From assembly GCA_035295985.1 (NCBI GenBank), contig DATHBT010000159.1, positions 1-13,374 of the forward strand: DNA of 13,374 nucleotides, written 5' to 3'. Shown in pieces: positions 7,247 through 13,374 of the stretch; within the stretch, counting starts at the first letter, position 1; each line of letters begins with the position of its first letter. A program made the position numbers and the translations under genes. This stretch comes from JAIVGV01 sp035295985 (GTDB lineage: Bacteria > Acidobacteriota > Blastocatellia > Pyrinomonadales > Pyrinomonadaceae). Under the pieces are notes generated by a model. It ran no database searches, was not told the DNA's origin, and saw only the letters and a list, made by a program, of their open reading frames with translations.

Positions 7247-7382
7247 TGATGAGTGGAAAGAAGCTGTTAGCTGTTAGCTGTTAGCTGTTAGCTGGTAGCC
7301 AGACAAGAAAATCTTCTTCCGGCTAACGGCTAACAGCTGACAGCTGACAGCTGACAGCCTGCCTTTACCATCACTCATCACT
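7245..7382. repeat. Heptad inverted-repeat element A, filling the speA / DHS-like gap
   Basis: The left arm (7261-7300) contains AGCTGTT repeated in tandem. The right arm (7321-7360) is its imperfect complement, built of AGCTGAC/GGCTAAC units; the loop is 20 nt. In 40 aligned pairs, 34 are Watson-Crick, and four of the six exceptions become G-U pairs in a plus-strand RNA. An outer 11-bp stem, AGTGATGAGTG (7245-7255) with its complement (7372-7382), extends the palindrome from the speA stop codon to 8 nt before the next ATG. There is no T-tract, so it is not an ordinary terminator. Confidence 0.9.
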
Positions 7383-7390
7383 CGAAAATT

Positions 7391-8452
7391 ATGGTGACCC
7401 AGCGCAAACCCAAACCCTCGAAGTACCTGACCGTGCCGACGCGGCCCGTGCAGGTTGATCGCGACCGCTCGGTGGCCGGGCTGTTGGAGAAGATGGAGGG
7501 CGCTGGGTTCGGCGGCCGCCAGCTCGCGGAGGCGCACCGCATCTGGCTCGACATGCTCGGCGACAACACGACCGTCTTCGTCGCCGCCTCCGGCGCGCTC
7601 ATCCCCGCCGGGATGCGGAGGCTGCTCGCATACGTCATCAAGAACCGCTTCGTTGACGTGCTCGTCTGCTCCGGCCCGCTCCTCTTCCACGACCTGCACG
7701 AGACCCTGGGGCGCAACCACTTCCAGTCGCACCCGTTCGTCACGGACGCCGAACTCGAAGCCTCGCAGATCGGCCGTATGCTGGACGTTCTGGCGAGCGA
7801 GGAGGAGTACCACGAGGCCGAGGAGTGGGTCGGCGGCTTCGTCAATCAGCTCGATCAGACGCGCCCCTACTCGACGCGCGAACTCCTGCACCTCTTGGGC
7901 CGCGAGCTGGCCGAGATCGCGACCGACGACGGCGTGCTCACCTCCGCCTACAAGGCGCGCGTGCCCGTCTTCTGCCCGACCATCGCCGACAGCTCTATCT
8001 CGGTCGGCATCGCGCGCGCGCGCTTCGAGAAGAAGAACAACTTCCACTTCGATCTGGTGCAGGACGTGTTAGACCTCGCGCAGATTTCGGCGCGCGCGCG
8101 CGTCTCCGGCGTCATCAACCTCGGCGGCGGGACGTCCCGGAGCTTCCTCCACCAGAGCGAGGCCGCGACCTCCATCGTCAAGACGGCCGCGCGCGGCCAC
8201 AAGTACGCCATCCAGATCGCGACCGACGCGCCGCACCCCGGCGGGCGCACGCAGGGCACGGTCTCCGACGAGTCGCTCATCTACGGCCGCCTCGCGCGTG
8301 GCGCGACTACGGCTTACGTCAACTGCGACGCGACGATTGCGCTCCCCGTCCTCGTCACCGCCCTCTCGCAGACCGCCGCCAAGTACATGAAGGGGCGCAA
8401 GCGCCCCAACTTCACCTTCTCCGGCCGCGAGCTGCTCGTCGAAGTACCTTAA
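7391..8452 (+). CDS. Deoxyhypusine-synthase-like protein with substituted catalytic lysine
   Basis: A 353-residue protein of the deoxyhypusine synthase (DHS) family. Bacterial members are generally linked to homospermidine or related polyamine synthesis (sometimes named SpeY), because bacteria lack hypusinated eIF5A. Family landmarks: FVAASGALIPAGMRRLLAYVIKNRFVDVLVCSG (NAD-site region, about 63-95), FHDLHETLG, VPVFCPTIADSSISVGI (191-207), the glycine motif INLGGGTS (242-249) and CDATIALPVLVTAL (312-325). By my alignment the catalytic WGK (Lys329 in human DHS) is YGR here, ending at Arg300. The human spermidine-contact segment DGSDSG also reads differently (PGGRTQG). Glu294, matching human Glu323, is kept. 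The gene follows speA on the same strand, so a role on agmatine-derived amines is likely, but substrate and even activity are open. ATG 7391 has no clear Shine-Dalgarno. Confidence 0.88.
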   Translation: MVTQRKPKPSKYLTVPTRPVQVDRDRSVAGLLEKMEGAGFGGRQLAEAHRIWLDMLGDNTTVFVAASGALIPAGMRRLLAYVIKNRFVDVLVCSGPLLFHDLHETLGRNHFQSHPFVTDAELEASQIGRMLDVLASEEEYHEAEEWVGGFVNQLDQTRPYSTRELLHLLGRELAEIATDDGVLTSAYKARVPVFCPTIADSSISVGIARARFEKKNNFHFDLVQDVLDLAQISARARVSGVINLGGGTSRSFLHQSEAATSIVKTAARGHKYAIQIATDAPHPGGRTQGTVSDESLIYGRLARGATTAYVNCDATIALPVLVTALSQTAAKYMKGRKRPNFTFSGRELLVEVP

Positions 8453-8455
8453 GAG

Positions 8456-8580
8456 CCGTGACAAGGAGCTGTTAGCTGTTAGCTGTTAGCCGGAAGGGAT
8501 CAACTTTCGACCCGATTTTGGTTCTTGGTTTTGCTAACAGCTAACGGCTAACGGCTAACAGCTTCTCTCCCGTCACCACG
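8456..8580. repeat. Heptad inverted-repeat element B after the DHS-like gene
   Basis: The left arm 8467-8493 (AGCTGTT in tandem, ending AGCCGG) is complementary to the right arm 8533-8563. Over 25 aligned pairs, 22 are Watson-Crick, and two of the three exceptions are G-U in a plus-strand RNA. A shorter outer match, GTGAC (8458-8462) with GTCAC (8572-8576), resembles the outer stem of element A. The 39-nt centre has no T-tract and no obvious terminator. The element begins 4 nt after the stop codon of the DHS-like gene. Confidence 0.85.
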
Positions 8581-8738
8581 GTTTACTTGTCACTGCTTTT
8601 CCCCGTGTGTTAGCTTTCTCGTGCCTTCCGCTCACGCGCCCCGCGCGGTTTCCGGCGGCCGTCCCGTAGAGAAGCCTGAAAGTCACGCCCGAAGTTCACA
8701 GTCCCGTTTCAACAGACGGCGAGGGTTAGGTTGCGGCG
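8581..8738 (+). other. Intergenic stretch before the secreted-protein gene
   Basis: No gene or convincing promoter is seen here. TTGTCA at 8587-8592 could be a -35, but the hexamer at the right distance is poor. A short purine tract with AGG at 8728-8730 precedes the ATG at 8739 by 8 nt and is a weak ribosome-binding site. Confidence 0.35.
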
Positions 8739-10943
8739 ATGCGTCAACCTCTGAAATTCATCGGCGGACTCGCCGCCGCGCTCGCGCTCTCGGCGCTGCT
8801 CCCGGCGACGCCCGCGCTCGCGCAAGGCCACTACCGCGTCGTGCAGTCAACGGGCGCGGCCGTCGTCCCCGGCACGGAACTCCTTGCCGGCTCGCGCTGC
8901 GACGACTGCGTCGCGCCCGTCACACTCCCCTTCGCCTTCACGCACTACGGGCAGACCTTCCCGGCAGGCTCCGTGGCCCACGTCAGCTCGAACGGCAACC
9001 TCCAGTTCGCCACGGCCGACGGCGACTACGGCCGGTTCAGCGTCTGCTTCCCGCTCGCGCAGTTCGGCAGCTCCATCCTCGCCCACTGGACTGACCTCCA
9101 GACGGACGAGCCGGGCGAGGGCGTCTTCACCTCCGTGACGGGCGCGGCGCCGAACCGCACTTTCAACATAGAGTGGCGCGCCTCTTACCAGTTCTTCACG
9201 CCAGGCAGCATCAACTTCGAGATCAGGCTCTTCGAGACGCCGGGAGCGGACGGCCGGCGCTTCGAGATCGTGTACGGCACGCTCGGCGCGAGCGCGACTA
9301 CCGCGCCCGGCCAGGGCTTCTCGCTGCCCGCCGTCGGCGCGCAAGGGCCGGGCGGCGCGCAGCACACGGGCGTCAGCTCGGAATGCGCCGTCGCGGGCGG
9401 CGGCCTGCGCGCGGGGACGCGCCTCGCCTTCATCGACGCCCCGTCGCTCTCGATCCACGGCCGCGTCACCAACCCCGACGGGCAGCCGCTCGGCGGCGTG
9501 ACCGTCACCCTCTCCGGCTCGGCGTCGGCCTCGCAGACGACGGCCGCCGACGGCTACTACTCTTTCGCGGGCCTGACGGCGGGAGCCTCCTACGCGGTCG
9601 CGGCCTCGGACGGCGCGGCGTCGAGCTACCACCCGCGCGCGCGCCAGTTCCAGGCGGGCACGTCGGTCGCCTCGCTCAACGGGTCGAAGGTCGTCAACTT
9701 CGTCCGCACGCCCGCGCCCGGCCCCGGCGATTTGATCGTCAGCGAGTTCCGCTTCCGCGGCCCCGGCATCGTCATCACGGAAGACTTCGTCGAGCTTTAC
9801 AATAACACCGACTCGGCCATCGTCGTCCACGCGACCGACACCAACTCGGCGGGCTGGCTCGTCGTCTCCCCCAACAACCGCCACCTGGTCATCCCCAACG
9901 GCACGGTCATCCCCGCCCGCCGCCACTTCCTCATCGCGGGCACGGGCTACAACAACCTGTACCAGTACGCCCCCGGCGACGAGTTCTATTCGGGCGACAT
10001 GCCGAACGACTCCGGCGTCGCCGTCTTCAGCACCACGTTCGTCGATCTCTCGACGCCCGCGGGCCGAACGGCCGCGCTGGCGAAGCGGCTCGACGCGGCG
10101 GGCTTTACGACCGCCTGCCAGCAGGGCGTCGATCCGTGCGTCTTCCGCGAGGGCGCGGGGCTTGCGCCCCTCGGCCCGGCGGCCGTCGGCGTCGACACGG
10201 AGTACAGCTTCGTCCGCAAGTTCGCGTTCGGCCGCCCCGTTGACACGGACGACAACGCCGCGGACTTCCAACTGGTCTCGACGGGCGGAGGGATGATCGG
10301 CGGCTCGCAGTCGATCCTCGGCGCGCCCGGCCCCGAAAACCTGTACGGCCCGGCCGAGCGCAACGCGCGCTTCAAGGCTTCCTTCGTCAGCGCCTGCACG
10401 GGGCAGTCGTCCGACCCGGACTCGACCTGCGCGCGCGTCCGCCTACAGGCGAGCGACCCGGCCGAGCCGAACAACACCACGCAGGGGACGCTCCTCATAC
10501 GACGCCGCTGGACGAACCGGACGGGCGCTCCCGTCGCGCACCTGCGCTTCCGCGTCGTTGACATCACGACGCTGAACTCGCCCGGCTACGCGCCCGGCAA
10601 CGAGCAGGCCGACCTGCGCGTGCTCGACTCCGCGAACCGCACGGTCGGCGCGGGCACGCTCGCCCTCAAGGGCATGACGGTCGAGGACGCGCCGCCCGCG
10701 CAACCCTCCGGCGGCGGCCTCAACGCGAGCCTGCGCGTCGGCGACGTGACGCTCGCATCGCCTCTCGCGCACAACGCCTCGATCAACGTCGAGTTCCGCC
10801 TCGGCGTAGTGCAGCCCGGCATCTTCCGCTTCGTCCTCAACGTCGAAACCCTCGGCGACGAACCGCTCTCCGACACGCCCGGCGGCAGCGCCCCGACCCG
10901 CCCCCCCTCGCAGCCTTCGGCCAAGCGGGTCGTCAACAAATAG
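8739..10943 (+). CDS. Secreted multidomain protein with carboxypeptidase-regulatory-like and lamin-tail domains
   Basis: A 734-residue exported protein of unknown role. Residues 1-29 are a signal peptide ending ALAQ. Residues 31-235 form a beta-rich module (LPFAFTHYGQTF...VSSNGNLQFA...HWTDL...FNIEWRASY...FEIRLFE...FEIVYG), a pattern seen in nidogen-like extracellular domains. Residues 237-322 form a carboxypeptidase regulatory-like/CNA-B-type Ig domain (HGRVTNPDGQPLGGVTVTLSG...DGYYSFAGLTAGASYAV). Residues 330-530 resemble a lamin-tail (LTD) domain (DLIVSEFRFRG...EDFVELYNNTDSAI...GWLVVSP...HFLIAG). Residues 540-705 are another beta-rich segment. The Pro/Ser-rich tail has no LPxTG, PEP-CTERM or Por-type sorting signal that I can see. 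Eight cysteines follow the signal peptide. A role as a surface or matrix structural/adhesive protein is inferred from domains only. The TAG stop is the first three bases of a heptad repeat element. Confidence 0.9.
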   Translation: MRQPLKFIGGLAAALALSALLPATPALAQGHYRVVQSTGAAVVPGTELLAGSRCDDCVAPVTLPFAFTHYGQTFPAGSVAHVSSNGNLQFATADGDYGRFSVCFPLAQFGSSILAHWTDLQTDEPGEGVFTSVTGAAPNRTFNIEWRASYQFFTPGSINFEIRLFETPGADGRRFEIVYGTLGASATTAPGQGFSLPAVGAQGPGGAQHTGVSSECAVAGGGLRAGTRLAFIDAPSLSIHGRVTNPDGQPLGGVTVTLSGSASASQTTAADGYYSFAGLTAGASYAVAASDGAASSYHPRARQFQAGTSVASLNGSKVVNFVRTPAPGPGDLIVSEFRFRGPGIVITEDFVELYNNTDSAIVVHATDTNSAGWLVVSPNNRHLVIPNGTVIPARRHFLIAGTGYNNLYQYAPGDEFYSGDMPNDSGVAVFSTTFVDLSTPAGRTAALAKRLDAAGFTTACQQGVDPCVFREGAGLAPLGPAAVGVDTEYSFVRKFAFGRPVDTDDNAADFQLVSTGGGMIGGSQSILGAPGPENLYGPAERNARFKASFVSACTGQSSDPDSTCARVRLQASDPAEPNNTTQGTLLIRRRWTNRTGAPVAHLRFRVVDITTLNSPGYAPGNEQADLRVLDSANRTVGAGTLALKGMTVEDAPPAQPSGGGLNASLRVGDVTLASPLAHNASINVEFRLGVVQPGIFRFVLNVETLGDEPLSDTPGGSAPTRPPSQPSAKRVVNK

Positions 10944-11057
10944 CTGTTAGCGATTAGCTGTTAGCTAAAACAGAAGGCGGGAGCCAACTATCACTGTGGC
11001 CTCCCGCCTTCTTCTTTTTCTGAAAGCTAACAGCTAATCGCTAACAGCTAACAGCTA
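10941..11057. repeat. Heptad inverted-repeat element C between convergent stop codons
   Basis: The left arm 10941-10966 pairs perfectly over 26 nt with 11025-11050. Both arms carry the same variant unit (GCGATTAGC in place of GCTGTTAGC). One extra repeat unit follows at 11051-11057. The first three bases of the element are the TAG stop of the secreted-protein gene. Its last three, read on the minus strand, are the TAG stop of the ABC gene. The arms enclose the terminator at 10973-11021. Confidence 0.95.
10973..11021. terminator. Intrinsic terminator nested in element C
   Basis: An 11-bp perfect GC-rich stem, GAAGGCGGGAG (10973-10983) with its complement at 11001-11011. It extends into the loop by CCA/TGG past one bulge, leaving about a 10-nt loop. 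The plus strand continues TTCTTTTTCTG, a proper T-rich tail. The minus strand continues TGTTTTAGC, so it may work in both directions. It is placed exactly between the two convergent genes. Confidence 0.88.
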
Positions 11058-11864
11058 CTTCAGCCACGCGAGCACGTCGTCGCCCGCGGCGCGCGCCCCG
11101 CCGACGACGCGGATGAAGTAGTCTTCGAGCGAGAGGGCGCGGCCGTCGCCCCCGGCGTCGCCCACCTCTATGCCGCGCCGCAGCTCGTCGAGCGCGCCCG
11201 TGGTGACGAGCCGTCCCTCCGCGATGATGCCGATGTGCGTGCAGAGCCGTTCGACGATCTCAAGGACGTGCGACGTGAGGAAGACGGTCAGGCCGCGCCC
11301 CGTCAGGCGCAGCAGCAGGCTCTTGAGCGTCCGCGAGGCGACCGCGTCAACGCCTTCGAACGGCTCGTCCAGGAACAGCACTTCGGGCCGGTGGATGAGC
11401 GCGCACGCCAGGGACAGCTTCTTCCTCATCCCGTGCGAGTATTCGACGACGAGCTTGCGCGGGTCGGAGTCGAGTTCCATCAGTTCAAGCAGCTCGCCCG
11501 CCCGCCCGGCCGTCTCCTCGCGCGCGAGGCCGTACATCCGGCCCGTGAACGAAAGCATCTCCGCGCCCGTCAGCCGCTCGAACAGGTTCAGGTCTTCGGG
11601 CACGACGCCGATCCGCCGCTTCACCTCCAGCGGCTCGCGCGCCACGTCGAAGCCGAGCACGCGGGCCGCGCCTTCCGAGGGCGCGAGCAGTCCCGTCAGC
11701 ACCTTGATCATCGTCGATTTGCCCGCCCCGTTCGGCCCGAGGAAGCCGTAGAACTGCCCGCGCTCCACCCGCAGGTTCACCTGATCGACGGCCGCGAAGT
11801 CGCCGAAGCGGCGCACGAGGTTGACGGTCTCGACGGCGGGCGAACTTTCGGTCGAAGCACTCAT
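11055..11864 (-). CDS. ABC-2 type transporter ATP-binding protein
   Basis: A 269-residue ATPase subunit of an ABC-2 type exporter or membrane-remodelling complex; substrate unknown. Motifs by residue: Walker A GPNGAGKST (43-51); VPEDLNLFERLT, where the Q-loop glutamine is replaced, as often in this subfamily; the signature YSHGMRKK (142-149) in place of LSGGQ; Walker B EVLFLDEPFEGVD (161-173) with catalytic Glu167; and the switch histidine His199 (SHVLEIVERL). The C-terminal ~45 residues are a short extension. The ATG at 11864 is preferred: a TTG at 11903 would add 13 residues but lies within the likely -35. No permease gene is adjacent on either side. The upstream neighbour on the same strand is a phosphodiesterase, so this is an orphan ATPase or its permease is elsewhere. 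The stop codon lies in repeat element C. Confidence 0.93.
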   Translation of the reverse strand: MSASTESSPAVETVNLVRRFGDFAAVDQVNLRVERGQFYGFLGPNGAGKSTMIKVLTGLLAPSEGAARVLGFDVAREPLEVKRRIGVVPEDLNLFERLTGAEMLSFTGRMYGLAREETAGRAGELLELMELDSDPRKLVVEYSHGMRKKLSLACALIHRPEVLFLDEPFEGVDAVASRTLKSLLLRLTGRGLTVFLTSHVLEIVERLCTHIGIIAEGRLVTTGALDELRRGIEVGDAGGDGRALSLEDYFIRVVGGARAAGDDVLAWLK

Positions 11865-11873
11865 CACTTCAAC

Positions 11874-11903
11874 TTTGTACGCGCGGCCGGCGCGGGCGGT
11901 CAA
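11874..11903 (-). promoter_or_regulatory. Candidate promoter of the ABC ATPase gene, near-leaderless
   Basis: Minus strand: TTGACC (11898-11903), an 18-nt spacer and TACAAA (11874-11879). The ATG at 11864 lies 9 nt after the -10, so transcription would start only about 3 nt before it. No Shine-Dalgarno is clear. If right, this gene has its own promoter and is not simply read through from the phosphodiesterase gene. Confidence 0.45.
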
Positions 11904-11932
11904 GATTCAGGTCGCCTGCCGGTCGACAGAAA

Positions 11933-12006
11933 TTAGCCACAGAAGACACAGAGGAGCGCGGAGGATGTTGATCCCCTCCGCGCTCCTCTGTGTCCTCTGT
12001 GGCTAA
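11933..12006. repeat. CACAGAG-type 32-nt inverted repeat (REP-like)
   Basis: The left arm 11933-11964 begins TTAGCCACAGA and contains GACACAGAGGAGCGCGGAGG. It matches the complement of the right arm 11975-12006 at 31 of 32 positions; the loop is 10 nt. The single exception is A-C on the plus strand and G-U in a minus-strand RNA. Repeats of CACAGAGGACACAGAG type are scattered through several high-GC bacterial genomes. Here it lies 18 nt after the stop of the minus-strand phosphodiesterase gene and may end or stabilise that message. Confidence 0.88.
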
Positions 12007-12023
12007 AACTAATCTCCCAGAAC

Positions 12024-13298
12024 TCACCCGCGCAGGTGCGGCTGCGCTTCGTCGGCGCGGACGTGCGCTGGGAACTGGCGGTGCGTGCTCATCAGGAAGG
12101 CGTGGGTGGAGGAGCGCAGGGCGTTGCCGTGCGTGGCGAGCAGGCGGACGAAGCGGCTGAAGAATGACATGCCGTAATAGTAGCCGTCCGAGAGGCTGAC
12201 AAGTACGTCGGCCGTGTGGCGCACGCGCTCGCGGTGGAGCGAGTTGAAGAGGTTCGCCGGGGCGTCCGGGTAGGTGTGCCCGGCCGTGCGCGCGAACCAA
12301 GCGGCGTCCGGGGCGAAGCCGTCAGCGTCGAGTTCTCCCGCCTCGATGAGAGAGCGCCTGACCTGCGCGAGCGCGAGCGGGTCGCCGCTCAGTTCTTCGT
12401 AGTTGTAGAGCGCGCCGCGCCCGTTCTCCGCGCGCACGATGCGGGCCGCGCCGCGCGCGCCTTTGACGACGACCGCGGACGCGCCCTCGCGATAGACGCT
12501 GAAATCGACGCCTTCGAGCGACGAGAGCGCGGCGGCGACGTGCGCCGGGTCGGTCTCGTCCGAGCAGTAAACGGCCGCGTAGCCGCACAGGCCGAAGGCG
12601 GGCGCGGCGACGCTGTTGCGATCCCCGCGCTTCGCGACGCCGAAGCGGTCGGCCACGCGGAAGCCCGAGCCACGCAGGTGCGTCTGCAAATGCACGCGGC
12701 GGTTCTCTTCGAGGTTCATGCCGTGGTCGGAGAAGAGAACGATCTCGGTCTCGTCGCCGCACCACGTCTGAATCTCTTTCAAGATTTTGTCTAAGGATTC
12801 GAGCGCGACCTGCAACTTTTCGGGGCCGCGGATGTGGAGCAGCCCGTCCGTGCCCTTGAGGAAAGCGAAGAAGTCGCGGTTCTGCGGCGCGCTGCGGAAG
12901 CGTTCGCGGAAGCGGCGCATGTCGGCGCGCCAGACGGCGTCGGGCGCGACGTAAACGAGGAACTCGAAGGGCAGCGGCTCCTGGTAATCAAGCTCGTCCA
13001 TGTAGGACGAGGGCACTTTGTCGGGCGTGCGCCGTCCGATGTACTTGCGCACGCCGCCTCGCAGTTCCTTCGCGTTGCGGTCGAAGTAGAGGCTCTCGTA
13101 GCCGAGCGGCGGAGTCGCGCCGAGCATCGTCGAGAGCGCGATGTTGGTCATGGTCGGGAAGGGCGAGAGCAGTCCCGCAGGCTCGTTGAAGTTGTCGAAC
13201 AGCCCGCGCGACTTCGCGCGCCGGATCACTTCGAGCGGCACGCCGTCCAGACACAGCAGCAGACGCCGCGCCCGCGCCAGCTTCGCCACCGACGACAC
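12024..13298 (-). CDS. Alkaline-phosphatase-superfamily phosphodiesterase/nucleotide pyrophosphatase-like protein (5' end uncertain)
   Basis: A 424-residue metal-dependent hydrolase of the alkaline phosphatase superfamily, closest in layout to the NPP/type I phosphodiesterase group. All expected metal-ligand positions are present: Asp18 (LLCLDGVP), a nucleophile threonine in FPTMTN (Thr49 or, more likely, Thr51), Asp151 and His155 (TDGLLH), Asp191-His192 (FSDHGMN) and His399 (STHAF). This resembles the two-zinc set of bacterial NPPs. The substrate is unknown; phosphodiesters of nucleotides, lipids or sugars are possible. No signal peptide is visible, so it appears cytoplasmic. The GTG at 13298 directly precedes the first core strand, but no Shine-Dalgarno is clear and the frame stays open to the right edge. 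A longer N-terminus, or truncation by the window, is therefore possible. A CACAGAG-type inverted repeat follows it. Confidence 0.85.
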   Translation of the reverse strand: MSSVAKLARARRLLLCLDGVPLEVIRRAKSRGLFDNFNEPAGLLSPFPTMTNIALSTMLGATPPLGYESLYFDRNAKELRGGVRKYIGRRTPDKVPSSYMDELDYQEPLPFEFLVYVAPDAVWRADMRRFRERFRSAPQNRDFFAFLKGTDGLLHIRGPEKLQVALESLDKILKEIQTWCGDETEIVLFSDHGMNLEENRRVHLQTHLRGSGFRVADRFGVAKRGDRNSVAAPAFGLCGYAAVYCSDETDPAHVAAALSSLEGVDFSVYREGASAVVVKGARGAARIVRAENGRGALYNYEELSGDPLALAQVRRSLIEAGELDADGFAPDAAWFARTAGHTYPDAPANLFNSLHRERVRHTADVLVSLSDGYYYGMSFFSRFVRLLATHGNALRSSTHAFLMSTHRQFPAHVRADEAQPHLRG

Positions 13299-13374
13299 GC
13301 GCGCATCGGCCGCCGGAATCTCCGACTGATCGGTCTGACCCTGCGACTCCTCGGCCGCGCCGCGCGCCCCGGAC

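Noticed and set aside
7261..7360. Heptad array as a CRISPR array
   Set aside because: Units are 7 nt, directly abutting and inverted about a centre. There are no spacers of 25-45 nt and no cas genes.
7247..7390. Element A as an intrinsic terminator
   Set aside because: The stem is long but not followed by a T-tract, and the next gene in the same direction begins 8 nt after the outer arm.
8847..10271. A 474-codon minus-strand open frame opposite the secreted-protein gene
   Set aside because: Arg/Ala/Glu-rich shadow without motifs. The plus strand encodes a signal peptide and recognisable domains.
11865..11903. TTG 11903 as the start of the ABC ATPase
   Set aside because: The codon forms part of a TTGACC -35-like hexamer and has no ribosome-binding site. 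ATG 11864 leads straight into the domain.

Overview
The window is a G+C-rich bacterial chromosome segment (by eye about two-thirds G+C) of housekeeping and secreted-protein genes. I see no phage, IS transposase, CRISPR array, rRNA or tRNA. The gene set and the secreted lamin-tail/carboxypeptidase-regulatory-like protein would fit Acidobacteriota, perhaps class Blastocatellia. That placement is a guess from gene content; no marker gene here proves it.

Layout. (1) 1-1698, minus: N-terminal half of glnE, the adenylyl-removing/adenylyl-transferase regulator of glutamine synthetase, cut by the left edge. (2) 2112-3344, plus: a secreted aqualysin/proteinase K-type subtilase with signal peptide and I9 propeptide. 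(3) 3358-3436: two hairpins between convergent genes. (4) 3454-4878, minus: glnA, type I glutamine synthetase, with the tyrosine that GlnE modifies. (5) 4879-5314: divergent regulatory region with a near-ideal sigma70 promoter for glnA and a leader hairpin for speA. (6) 5315-7246, plus: speA, biosynthetic arginine decarboxylase. (7) 7391-8452, plus: a deoxyhypusine-synthase-like protein whose expected catalytic lysine is an arginine. (8) 8739-10943, plus: a large secreted beta-rich protein. (9) 11055-11864, minus: an ABC-2 type ATPase without a permease in view. (10) 12024-13298, minus: an alkaline-phosphatase-superfamily phosphodiesterase whose reading frame is open to the right edge.

How the genes fit together: glnE and glnA form a nitrogen-assimilation pair separated by the protease gene. 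speA starts a probable polyamine unit with the DHS-like gene. The remaining genes have no obvious pathway link.

The most distinctive non-coding feature is a family of heptanucleotide (AGCTGTT-type) inverted-repeat elements at the 3' ends of three successive plus-strand genes: after speA, after the DHS-like gene, and between the convergent secreted-protein and ABC genes. The first fills its intergenic space almost from stop codon to start codon. The third begins and ends on the TAG stop codons of two convergent genes and encloses a textbook terminator. A fourth, unrelated 32-nt inverted repeat of CACAGAG type lies between the ABC and phosphodiesterase genes. These elements and the DHS-like protein with a substituted active site are the best candidates for something undescribed.
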